From: Lineus longissimus
Lineage: Eukaryota; Nemertea; Pilidiophora; Heteronemertea; Lineidae
Reading direction: 5' to 3'
Assembly (NCBI RefSeq): GCF_910592395.1
Contig: NC_088314.1
Location: forward strand, 4,154,001-4,218,000
DNA length: 64,000 bases
Positions 1-11,064 of this stretch are shown piece by piece. The stretch's first letter is position 1, and the number at the start of each line of letters is the position of its first letter. Made by a program: the position numbers and the translations under genes. The notes beneath the pieces are model-generated. The model had not been told where the DNA came from. It made no database searches and saw only the letters and a list, made by a program, of their open reading frames with translations.

Positions 1-1086
1 TCGACTTCATCATTCGCATAGGCTTCCCCTAAATTTGCTAAACCGATATTTTCGAAAGCAAATCCAAGGTAAGAAGGTCTTAATGAAATCCTAGTAAAAG
101 CCTCAGTGCTGCGCTGATGACGCACAAGCCTCCGACTGAGATCGCAAACACTTTTTAACGTGCTATATACCAAGGGACTGCCTGTTTGTATGAAGGTGAG
201 GGTTGAACTCATTGGGGCAAGATGGCTGGCTGTGCTGTAAGGTGATTGCCTAAAATAATAAGGCGGATTTGTTCACCTCTGCAACAACATCATTTCTCAA
301 ATGCCATTCCTTAGAACACCACTCGTCTCTGTTCAGTACATAGTGATATGTTCCATGGAGTCAGTTGTGAGTGGAGCAATCCCGTAAGGAATGATTCAGA
401 TAAACTACAAACAGTTCATCAAATGTTTATTGCTTTTTCGAAATTTATCACTCCATCGAGAGAGACAGACTTCAAATGAATCTGCTGCGCGACACATCGT
501 TCTCCAACTGAACCATTTCGGGACAAATAAACGCTCATATTGTGTGCTTCTGCAAGACAAAGATTTGATGCATGGTTATATGATAAGATTAATCGGAATG
601 CGAACCACCATTTCCAGTTAATCATATGTAGCCTACATATGTAGCCTTCGAGCAAGATCAACGATCAATCAATTCACAGCCACGGCTTCAGACTACAATG
701 AAGATCTTACCAAAACTGAATATTACTGTTTACCTATCTAAAATTTGCAAGACATGAGTCCAAAACCACCTCACAACACTTGGGAAAATCATTATTAGTC
801 ATAGAAGTGATCAGCATTTATATATTAGTCTGCTGCTACATGAGGAGGCGCACGGAGGCGAATAGGCACTGTAGTGTGATTAGAAATGACTTCATTTTTG
901 CATCGTACTCAGGCGTGTGTTTCAAAATAATGACACAAAATAAATGGTAATTTCACAGCACTTGACACAGATGGCTTGAGATAAACGTCTGTTGCAATGC
1001 AATTCTAGATTTTCCATTACTAATACACCAACTGCACACCAGACAAGTTTATACATTTTGTTGTATTATGCTTTCACAATAGGCCT
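1..1086. other. Stretch without a recognised gene
   Basis: AT-rich DNA with only short unremarkable open frames on both strands. I see no splice-bounded coding exon or known family. It lies 3' of the small minus-strand peptide gene, so part may be that gene's 3' UTR. Confidence 0.4.
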
Positions 1087-3490
1087 TTACAGAATGCAGT
1101 TATCCGGCACGCAAATAAATGATTCACAGGTCATGCAGGGTGCATTAGTAAGATTGCAATGGAGAGTGTCTGTCAGCGACTGTGGCTGCGTAATATCAAT
1201 ATCATTATTAAGGTTAGGTGGAACAGTACAATTACTGCTCCTGCAGGCATAGAACCGGGGATAGGACTGTACCACCTACTACCTTATATTAAAGTTAAAT
1301 TCAGATATTTGCCCGTAAACATGGCATTCAAATAAGTATAATGGTGCAAACATTACTTGTCCTTTTAAGGTCCCCTTGCCTGCGCAATGCCATATCACAA
1401 GGTATATTTTATTAACAAAATTGAAACGGTAATCTTGTCTTATGTAGTCCAGCCAGTAACCTGGGTGTGATGGCGTAATAAAATCGTTTAGTTTAACGAC
1501 GTTGGCATTTATACGTGGACTTCCTTTGTGATAGCCATAACCATCAATTCATTACCTTAATTATGATATGATTATTACCAAACGAATCTAACCAAGAATT
1601 ATTTCACAGCAATTAGGGATTAATTGAGACCAATTAAGGCTTAATACCATCCCTTTCATGTGAGATCCACTGGCAGTGTGCACGCACACGAAGTGCTGTG
1701 ACAACACAGATAATGTACTTGACAACCAGGATTCAGACATCCTCCCACTGCGGGCATTTGTATCTTTCTAAAAAAAACGAAATCTTTGTGAGAGTGTATT
1801 AGGCGTATTACGTGAACCAATCAAGAAATCTAAAATATATTAGCCGAGACATCAGAAGGTATAAACGAAATATCAAAATATGACTTTTATATCTTACCCA
1901 CCTGGATGAGTATTTTTAGCTGAGCTAGGCAAACATATGAAGGTATATGCCTGCAGGTATTAGCAGCTTTCGCATGTGCTATGTGAGAATGCACTTACAA
2001 CGAGCTATGTGTATACCTCGGCTAACCTACCAAGTTTTAACCCCCTTTTACCCATTTTGTGTTATTATAGATTCTGCTTGAGCTTGAATATCAGCACTGA
2101 TTGTTAGGTGGCCAATATAACTTGCTGAAGTAAAGGAGTCGGAGGCAGATACTGTTCCTTGCTTTTCACGGAACTTTTCCAGATCTGATCAATAGCTCTT
2201 CAGACAAAGCTTTTGTCAAGGAAGCTGCTTCCACTCGGTAACAGAACGATTGATATTTTCTATTGTAGGCCACATTACAGCCTTTCTGTCTTTTCAATCA
2301 GATGCCTCACGATAGGCATTGACTGCATTATTGTCATTACCGGAATGAATGGAAAGTTCACAGCGCGCCATTACGCCAACTAACCAGCACATCGTAACGA
2401 GTAGGGTCACCCAACAAGTTAATTATACGGGAAATCATTAAAAACATGATAAAGTTTTTATCAAAATCTGCTTGATACAACTCATACACGTGTTGGAACA
2501 GAATTATTCGGCCTATTTCAATTTACCAGATGTCATAATGTCAAAATGTATACATATATGTACAAAGCATTATGATGGCCATGTGCTGTTGACATAAATG
2601 AGAGGACATGCAGGTACATGTACCCGATACCACACAATGCCAATACAGTCAATATGAACTGGACAATTAGGCCCACATCGATCACAGTACAAGGCTAAGC
2701 ACTGTAGATATCACCAGCAGATGAGGTAATATTGGCTCTGGATCGGGATTTGAAGAAAAAAAAGATTTCATATACACTCTTAGAAATGAAAGTTTTTTCA
2801 AAACACCTAACTTTTCGGCCATTTTTAGCCAAAACAAAGGATGATCAGCGAAGTGAAGAATATTTAAATGTTGTCAGTATCTCAAAAGATGTTCCCAATT
2901 CACAGAAATTGTAATGATTTCTCACCTTGACTAGAGACAATTCCGTTATCGAAGGGATCAGATGTCAGCTTTACCTCATTTTTCGGACAGAAAAGAATTT
3001 TAAAGATTTTTCTATGATTATCTTACAATTTATTTCGTTCCTTATACACAACAATGGTTATAGTGACCCATCATAATATGCTGTCAAGGAAGGAGACCAA
3101 GGAGACGATATCTATCTCCCGTTTGACAAAACTTATGAAGTGAAAAACTCCATTATATATACAAATGAACCATCTATACCCAGGCTAGTCTGGTATGGTC
3201 AGATATCGAATTCCCTATATCGCTCAATATAACCCATACTTACATAACTGTTCCTATAGCTTCATAGATTATACAGCATACCAACAGGATACAAGATTTG
3301 AAGTGAAACACACATGGCAATAAGAGTCGACAACAACACATAAAATCACCGATTAAACATTTCCATTGGATAGAAATATGAAAATAAATGATACTCACTC
3401 GACAGGATTCGAAGGAAAAGCCATCAGATTAGATATTATTCCAAAAAATATTCCGCAAAACGCGAAACACAGCGTCGCTGTGAGCGCCAT
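1087..3490 (-). CDS. Predicted small secreted six-cysteine peptide (two exons)
   Basis: Not a recognised family. Exon 1 (3490 down to 3399) starts at an ATG in good context and encodes a hydrophobic signal peptide (MALTATLCFAF..., likely cleaved after LMA at residue 24). It ends in phase 2 at a GTGAGT donor. Exon 2 (1240 down to 1087) follows a TGCAG acceptor, continues in the same phase and ends in TAA, giving an 81-residue product. The mature part of about 57 residues has six cysteines spaced C-x25-C-x6-C-x2-C-x4-C-x4-C, suggesting three disulfides, and two N-x-T sites. A TATA box lies about 150 bp upstream of the ATG. The intron is about 2.16 kb, so an extra middle exon is possible. Phase match, signal peptide and TATA box support the call; function (hormone, toxin-like, defence) cannot be assigned. 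Confidence 0.55.
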
Positions 3491-3637
3491 TTTCGACTTC
3501 TTGACGTTAACTGATGAACGAGGAATTCCCAACCTCGCTCCACGTAGACGGCACCACTCAGACAAGGGATTATCGATGCCGGTTCACGCGAGTCAATTTC
3601 TCGATAGCCGATCCAATGCTAGCTGTTTCTTCGGGAT

Positions 3638-3646
3638 CTTTATATA
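3638..3646 (-). promoter_or_regulatory. TATA box of the six-Cys peptide gene
   Basis: Read on the minus strand this is TATATAAAG, a consensus TATA element. A start site about 30 bp downstream would fall near 3610, leaving a 5' UTR of about 120 bp before the ATG at 3490. Confidence 0.5.
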
Positions 3647-6515
3647 GAAACTATTGATTTTGGATCTATGGGCGCAGTTGCCATGGCGCGCTCCGCTGGG
3701 TAGATTTGTGCTATGCCAGCTATCTGAGGGAGTTCAGGTGAGCATGCCTAGCTGTGCATGCCTGGCGGTTGCAGCTCTAACCCCCGAGAAGAGTGGACCA
3801 CTCCTTCCCGGATTCCTGGAACAGATGTGACATTGTTTGTGTGGATGTCACTGAGGATTGCGTAACTTGATTCTCCATTATTTCGTCTCTAAACATATAT
3901 ACTGTCATGGACATACATCGAGTCGCCATAAGGGCACGTAAGCAACATTGTTAATCACCGATGCGTTAAATTGGGTACTATGGTAACGCCATTCTTTGTT
4001 TTTACCAAAAATAGCTGCAGCACTGCATACCGAGCGAGGCGGACGCAGTCCTGGCAATTAGAATAGAAGGTCAAAGTTTACGACCATATGGCTACAGCTG
4101 CTGCCCATGAGACAACACGTGAAACATTATCTTTATTCGGGCATGACAGTAAATTCCGCATAGCCAAACGGCCAAGAAAAGGGGAAATTGGTGTAGGAAC
4201 TTGACACTGAAGGACGGTTTCTATTTTTGACAAGGCGGTTGAGCGCAATTTAGTAGCGAATCCATCTTCGATTAGGTCTATGCATGTACAGTACGGTGTC
4301 GTATAAAGACGAAACTGAGAAGCAGGGCTTTGCAATGCTTCTCCCCATCTCTCAGCCGTCCAACTCGCCACTAATCGGCTCTCTGTTTATTACTGAAGAA
4401 CCGGTATTGACTCACCTGGCCCGAATCTCGAGCGCCACGTGCTGCTTTGAAAGGTACCACAACTGCTCAAGTGGTTGGCTGTTTGAGCTTACTATTTCCA
4501 GGGCGCCGTATCATACACCGCTAGGTATCATCAACCACTCACAGAATGAACAAGACCTCAATCTTGTACTGTAACATGAGACGACCATCCCTCGAGTGAA
4601 ATTGAACTTCCTCAATTATCGTGTGACCCAAATCAAAGGGTCACAGGTGGCCCGACGGGACCTCATCGAGTTGGGTTGACCGAACGAACATCACTGCACT
4701 GGAACGAGCTGGGACGTCATACATCATGTTTCGATTTAATACTTTGGATATTTTCGGTTGGGTATTTTGACCCTCAATGTATTGACATAGATCAGCTTCT
4801 GGAGAAGTGCGGAGGCTACGCAGTCAACACCGTTCAGTATGGGGGATGTGTAGTTCGTAGTGGTCATGGGTTTATGGTTGTGGGTATATTTTGGTCGGTG
4901 AAGTAGTGCTTGGTCAGAATTTACCCGAAATATCTCGACCGATGGATATTATTGTCTCGAGCGATCGAGGTACGATATCTCGGGCGATCGACTTATTTAT
5001 CTCTGCCTCAAGCGATCTGTCATAGGTTGGTTGTTATATTCTTTTAGGTCGTTGACTGACGAGTTAGGGTGAGCCATTACATTGTAGAATATTTTTAAAT
5101 GAATGCCCGTATAAGCATAGAAAAATGGAAGTAATTGCCCCTGATGCTTCAGTGAAAATGTCCACCCGCAGCCCCGCAGTGTTGAGTAACTACTAGAATT
5201 TATGATGCCCTCGTGCCATTCAGAGGTGCTCCGCCGGACTAGTCGTCCTGCTTCTTGTTGGAATACTGTGCCGAAAATATAGAAATTAAAAGTCAATTTC
5301 AGCCGACGAGTTTATTTTGGACTGAATAACTGTTGAAAAACTTTTCTTAGCTCGGTGAAATCTTTGAAAATTGTTTCTGGTATAGCTACATGTATTACGT
5401 GAGGAGTATACTACCTTAAACAATAGAACATGTATCGTTGTTTAACCCAATAGAGTGTGAGACGAAATAAAGTAGTTTTGTGTCTGAAGAAAGGATATAC
5501 TTTCCCGAAAAATCTTCCAAACATCTACATGTAATCATAGTTCAATGCACCATCTGCCGCAGATAAATAAAGTTGTAAAATATGCTGGGGCCAACATTTC
5601 TTTCAGCATTTAAAAGCTGGGTGTTTGCCTAATTAGGCGATGATTGCGTTTGAAAAAACGTCCATCTGCAGGTCTAGTGCTTTTTCTTTCATTTATCCCA
5701 ACCTATATAAATTCCGCTTGCCAATCATTGGATGGCTGCGGGAATGACGCAGATTTAATCCGAAAGTTTTTACCCCTTTTTGGGCGATGAATCAGTGGCC
5801 TGTGTTGGCTGTTCAATTGCATGTGTTAGAAAATCGAAATGATGGATGTTTCACTTTGCACAGCAGTCCTCAGCTTTTTAAATGGACAGTTTATGTCAGT
5901 TATCGTGAAGACATCATCTCTAGAATTAAATGTTCCATTCGTATCCACCTTTCCATTATACTATTGCATAATTCGGGAATAGAAATGATGACTGCAAGCC
6001 TGCAAATAAAGAAGATTCAATCCTTTAGGCCATGCATATGTTTCAAGGCCATATAGCGTTAACTACATTGATTACATAGACTTGTATTAGCTTTTTCGTA
6101 AGAAAGCCATTACTTCTAGCGAAGAAATCCATAAAATGATACACATGATGTTATTTTATAAGCTGTCTCTGTAGATATATATGGTTGATTACCGGTGAAG
6201 TGCTAACCAGACAGATATACTTCTAACATACGTCGATGGATGACAGCGACATATTTGTCAGCGTTCCTAAAGAGTCCTAAAAATAAAGGCTGATAGAAGA
6301 AGCAGTATATTGACTAAGAGAAACCCAAGAGGCCAAAAAAGTCAAATAAGAGAGAAAGACGGAAACATTACATTTACTGCTATTAAATGCACACTGCTGT
6401 AAGATAAGGCGAAGTTGTCCGATGCGGTAAACAATCCACTTGATCGCCTGTTTAGTCTCTTAAAAGCTGGGAATTCTAAAAAGCTAAATATATCTGCGCG
6501 CTACAAAGGGAATTC
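3647..6515. other. Stretch without a recognised gene
   Basis: Short open frames occur on both strands (76-99 residues) but none has a recognisable domain or convincing splice context. Missing 3' exons of the Shisa-like gene at 6516-6976 should lie here. I could not identify a transmembrane exon. Confidence 0.35.
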
Positions 6516-6976
6516 TCACCAAGGTAATAGTGCTGTGACACATGATTTCGACGATATCGAAGCTGTTCCTCTCATCATCTTTAGGAACTGTTGCCGAAGT
6601 ATCTCTTTTCGATGCTGCACCTTGCAGTCCGCTGGTGTGAGATCCGTGGTTGGTTTCAGTTGGTCTCGGTAGTCAACGCAGCAGTATCGCTTGTTGGCGA
6701 ATCCGCAGCATAGACCGTACGGCTTGCAATCTACCGCTGGCTGCCAGTGGTAGGTTGCGTTGCAGTAGCTGGAGCAAACCTCGCCCAAAGCTGAAAGGGA
6801 AGCAGAGCTGCCTTATTCAATGATTTCCGATAGTAGGATGCCCCTCACCAACTCCAGGAGTTGGTGAGGGGCAGTTATGACCAAAGACGAAGTATCAAAA
6901 TATACTGATTACCTTGTGTTGCCATTCCTAGGAGTGTGCCAAGAAAAAAGATCGGTCGTATTGTAGATGGTTCCAT
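6516..6976 (-). CDS. Shisa-like cysteine-rich protein, 5' exons (3' end uncertain)
   Basis: Exon 1 (6976 down to 6913) encodes a signal peptide (MEPSTIRPIFFLGTLLGMA) and ends in phase 1 before GTAATC. Exon 2 begins at 6790 after a TTTCAG acceptor and is in phase. It encodes a cysteine-rich segment with EVCSSYCNATYHW, then LCCGFANKRYCC, then VDYRDQL. The spacing and the CCG-x4-RYCC core are those of the Shisa extracellular domain, which in other animals precedes a single membrane span and a proline-rich tail and acts on receptor trafficking in the ER or at the membrane. The frame stops at 6516, but a strong donor (TTG|GTGAGA, near 6520) lies just before it, so a third exon with the membrane span is likely. 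I could not find that exon. It could instead be a short secreted cysteine-rich protein. Confidence 0.55.
6840..6872. repeat. Perfect 33-bp palindrome
   Basis: Two perfectly complementary 16-base arms (GCCCCTCACCAACTCC and its reverse complement) separated by a single A. It lies in intron 1 of the Shisa-like gene. The one-base centre rules out an ordinary miRNA hairpin; a cruciform, an insertion scar or an assembly fold-back are possible. Confidence 0.9.
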
Positions 6977-7062
6977 TCTCAGCCGCTGCAACCGTTTTGC
7001 AGATCCTCCTTAAATGACGGATCTGCGAAAATGTGTAAATTCTTTGAGGACGATATTGAACA

Positions 7063-7069
7063 TTTTATA
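7063..7069 (-). promoter_or_regulatory. TATA box of the Shisa-like gene
   Basis: TATAAAA on the minus strand, about 87 bp upstream of the ATG at 6976. An initiation site about 30 bp downstream would give a short 5' UTR. Confidence 0.45.
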
Positions 7070-8719
7070 TTAGTTCCGTACACGTTATGTACTAGAGTTT
7101 ATTATGAATATAAGTGACACATCGATATACATGTTGTTACAGGGGCTTTACTTGGCTTTATCATAACATTCGTCAAAAGGAAAAACGGAGTAATTTCGCG
7201 ATCTTGACCTTGTGGGGGCACCAGGGCATGTACTACGCCTTTCAAGACTAAATCTGACTGGTGACATTTTCAGATTAGTTTCAAAGTTGATTTTAGAAAA
7301 GACCAGCTGGGTATAAGTGCAAAAGTGAGCGGATTTCAGTTATCTTACGTTTTGTTACTGTATGCAGGCCTATGCGCTTAAAAGGTTAATGAGCAGGTCG
7401 AGTTCTAAGGTTAAACATGAACATAAAATGGTATTATCTTTACAGAACAGTATACTGGTAAAAAGTAAAGTACTGTTGCAATATTAGAATTGACTCCTGA
7501 CGGCGTTCAAGTTCCTTTCTTCAACTGAAGATTTCGCTTACATGAATATTGGTTCATGAAAGACAAATAGGTAGAAGAAAAAGAAAATTTAAATGCAAAC
7601 TTTGTCTGAGAAAAAGGTCAAAAAACGATACCTACGTATATTTTGACCAAGCGACAACGCCAGACACACGGTTGCTGCAAACGTTGATCTGGTTCGGCCT
7701 GGACTCAATGCTTTTCAGTACAACAAATTCGATGTCATTGTATCAATGCTATATAAATATAAATGTCCAAATACACAACTTATTCTAACGATATTTTCTG
7801 AATACATATCTCGTATGCTTTTATATGGTATTTCCATTAGCATCCGGGATACGACATTCCTGTCTGTTTATTCAAATAACAAAAAGTTTAATCCAAATTC
7901 ACTCTCACTAGAACCCCGAGGCAATAGGCGCTTTAATTCGTGAGATATTCTTTCTAAATTGCAAAATATTCCCAACGATCAGGTGCGACGCATGATAATT
8001 GGGCCAAGGTCGTTTTTAGCAAATGAAATCCCAGTGCTTGATGGAGACAAGCATTTAACGGAACCCATCAGACTAGTAACTCAATTCTTATATCCAAATG
8101 GCCAGCTAATTTTTCATTGTAAATTTGTTTGATCACTTACCAGACGGTTCAAACTCAATGCTCATTTCACCAGTGAATCTGGGTCCAGTTGTTCAAAACA
8201 TGTTAGCCAGTTTATAACCTGATCTTGTTCAGTTGAGTCTAATTGGAAGTCAATTGTTGGACTTAACTGAAAAGGATAACGCAACGTTGAAGTTATAGCG
8301 TAAAGTTGGTGGCCAAGCTACTTTTAGAACAGCCGGGCCCGACATCGTCACAGCAATAGTGTGCGGAGCTAGATTTGGGGCTATAGTAGACACGGGTTAC
8401 ACAAAAATAAAAATAACGCTGAGAATGATATTTAAATAAAATATTTATTTTAGAACAAACAAATGGTACATTAAAAAACAATATATATAAAATTTATAGC
8501 AGTTCAAATCAATAAGTTCCGTCGGTCCTACCGAAACATTACAGTTCTCCCGGTGTAGAATCTCACTTTAGCGACTTCAGCAGGCTATAAAACAAGAGCA
8601 GGCAGAAAGCACACAGCGTGCCTCGACAACGACACAATTTCTACCGAACTCCACGAAATGTCGTATAAAGACGACACCCGTTACCGGCGGTACTTCGACA
8701 AACAGTCGGACACTCTCCA
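7070..8719. other. Stretch without a recognised gene
   Basis: AT-rich non-coding DNA. Short open frames (61-79 residues) on both strands show no domain, signal or splice-bounded structure that I can support. Confidence 0.4.
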
Positions 8720-9540
8720 AACAGCGGCAGCAATGCCAAGATCGACCAGCACTCAGCTAATCCAAAACGTCCTCGCACAAAGCCGGATTCGGTGGCAGAA
8801 ATGCCAAAATAGATAGACCACCACACAGCTGGACCTCCAAGTCCTCACACACAGCAGGATTCGGTGGCAGCAATGCCAATACCGCTTCACAGCTAGTCTT
8901 TAAAGTCCTCGCACACAAAGAGATCCGGTGGCAGCAATGCCAAGACAGACCAGAGAAAAGCTGGTCTGAAACGCCCTCGCGCACGACAAGATTCGCTGGC
9001 AGCAATGCCAAGATAGACTATCACACACCCAGTTCTAAACGTCCCCGCAGGCAAAAAGATCCGGTGGCAGCAAAGCCAAGATAGACAAGTCGAAAAGATC
9101 CGGTGGCAGCAATGCCAAGACAGACCAGCACAAAGCTGGTCTAAAACGCCCCCGAGCAAAACAAGACCCGATTGCAGGAATGCCAAGATAGACCAGCACA
9201 CAGCTAATTCTAAACGTCGCCGCAGGCAAAAAGATCCAATGGTGGCAAAGCCAAGATAGACAAGCCAAAGAGATCCGGTGGCAGCAATGCCAAGACAGAC
9301 CAGCACAAAGCTGGTCTGAAACGCCCCCGAGCAAAACAAGATCCGATTGCAGGAATGCCAAGATAGACCAGCACACAGCTAGTCGAAAGGCCCTTGCACA
9401 CAACAAGATCCGATTGCAGCAATGCCAAGATAGACCAGCACACAGCTAGTCTAAAGGCTCTTGCACACAACAAGATCAGATTGCAGCAATGCCAAGATAA
9501 ACCAGCACACAACAGATTCCAAGCGTATCCACACACAGCC
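8720..9540. repeat. Minisatellite, ~66-70 bp unit with a 178-bp higher-order repeat
   Basis: A core (CAGCAATGCCAAGATAGACC and variants) recurs near 8731, 8797, 8868, 8933, 9001, 9105, 9174, 9283, 9352, 9417 and 9485, about every 65-70 bp. Between 9067 and 9410 a larger block is repeated with a 178-bp offset: 9067/9244, 9105/9283 and 9174/9352. Overlapping open frames up to 159 residues, all on the minus strand, are by-products of unit lengths often divisible by three and shift frame along the array. I do not call a gene. Confidence 0.85.
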
Positions 9541-11064
9541 TTCTTCGTCGACGACATGTCGTAGTACACACAGCACCGTGCACCACTGCTGGAAGCCTTG
9601 GACTGCCTGTTCCAGCCAATACACATCAACACAAACAGTCCCAAATCAGTTACATAAGTCCCATTAATCGTTTCGATTGTCCCATTCATAAGGTCGATCT
9701 TTTGTCAAGGGGTTTTCCCCAACGCAAGCCCATTCCAAGCTACCCAATGGAGTGTGGCATAATGAATCACAATAGCCTAGACTCTGTTCGTTGACTTTAG
9801 GTAGTGTTCGAGGAACTATTATTGATGCCTCACCGCAACCCTGAAATATGACAGCAATTGTAGGCCTTGGTTTCAATCGTCGGCTGATTAGCGCATTATA
9901 CTTCGAAACTCACTCTAGTGGGCTCACGTGAATGACAAAGTTTCAAAATGTCTAGCAGTATTCCACCTCTTTTATGAAACATTTTTCAATTTTTTTGAAA
10001 ACGTGTTAGCCATAATTTGAAAACAAGTTAGCCGTAATTTCCGAAATAGAGACATTTGTTGAGTAAAAGCTATACTTGGTTAATTATATGCATAATTGGA
10101 ATTTGTTGATAATCGGCGGTTATACGGACATGCGCTAGGAATGGCTGCGTCCTTTCCAACAGAGTATGCTTCGATGCGACATAGCATAGGTGATTTTTTT
10201 ACCTTCCCCAAAAAAACATTTTTCTAGGTAATCCAGAAATACGATCCAGTTATTTTGGGGAAAAGTTCACTTAGATGTTTCATGCGTAACGTACCGTACC
10301 ATAATTTTTTTTGATTCATTGTTATCAATGAATTATCACGAGTTGAAGTTGGGCAGTTTAACGCCACGCATGAGTATAGATCGACCTTTAAGGGATTAAT
10401 ACCGAACTGGAGGTATTGGTTGTCTCACCCAAACCGCGAGGATGGAGCAAAAATGTAGACCAAAACCGAGGCGTATAAAGTCGTATTAAAAGTCTTGGTG
10501 ATAGCCTACGACATTGATAATTGTTTCGTTATATCCGTCTTATGCACAGGTCCAATTTGGAATTTGAAATATTATTTAAAGATGCAGGCGGAAACGTTCG
10601 TTCATTATGGCACCGGAACCAATACGTGTGCGTGTACTTGTATTTGTACATGCACAAAGTACTGTGAACTGTACATGAATCGATACGTGTATATTTACGT
10701 GTAGGTACCCAGAATGTCATCAACCATACTTTTAACTGACTCAATGCCTGTTGTTCTGTAAAGTACACTAACGAAAACTAATTGTGCAGGCAAAATAAAA
10801 CATTAACTGACTTCCTCTTGAAAAACAACAATGAAAGTCGAAAGTTTTCCGTCCAACCGAGTTACATCGATATAACCATGGTAACTAAGAGTAGAGTGGT
10901 CGTTACGTGTCCGCGGTTTGATGGGCCCACTGTTCCCCATGAAAGTTTAATATATTGATTTTGGGAAGTTTTACATAGTTTCGAAGCGGGAGTCCATTGC
11001 CTCAAACAGGATCCCTCGAATCAACAGTTGCCTCTTTCGGAAGAATGGTGTAGCCGTTTTCAAA
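9541..11064. other. Intergenic stretch upstream of the large secreted-protein gene
   Basis: No gene recognised. The last few hundred bases should hold the promoter and 5' UTR of the gene starting at 11,065. I see no clear TATA box, only an AT-rich patch near 10,950. Confidence 0.35.

Noticed and set aside
4676-4906. 76-residue plus-strand frame (MTERTSLHWNELG...)
   Set aside because: No signal peptide, domain or splice structure; length is within chance expectation.
8720-9540. CRISPR-like regular spacing
   Set aside because: Units are contiguous, degenerate and about 68 bp with no unique spacers, in an animal genome. It is an ordinary minisatellite.
8893-9689. Several long overlapping minus-strand open frames (up to 159 residues)
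   Set aside because: They follow the minisatellite period and change frame from unit to unit. There is no domain or splice support.
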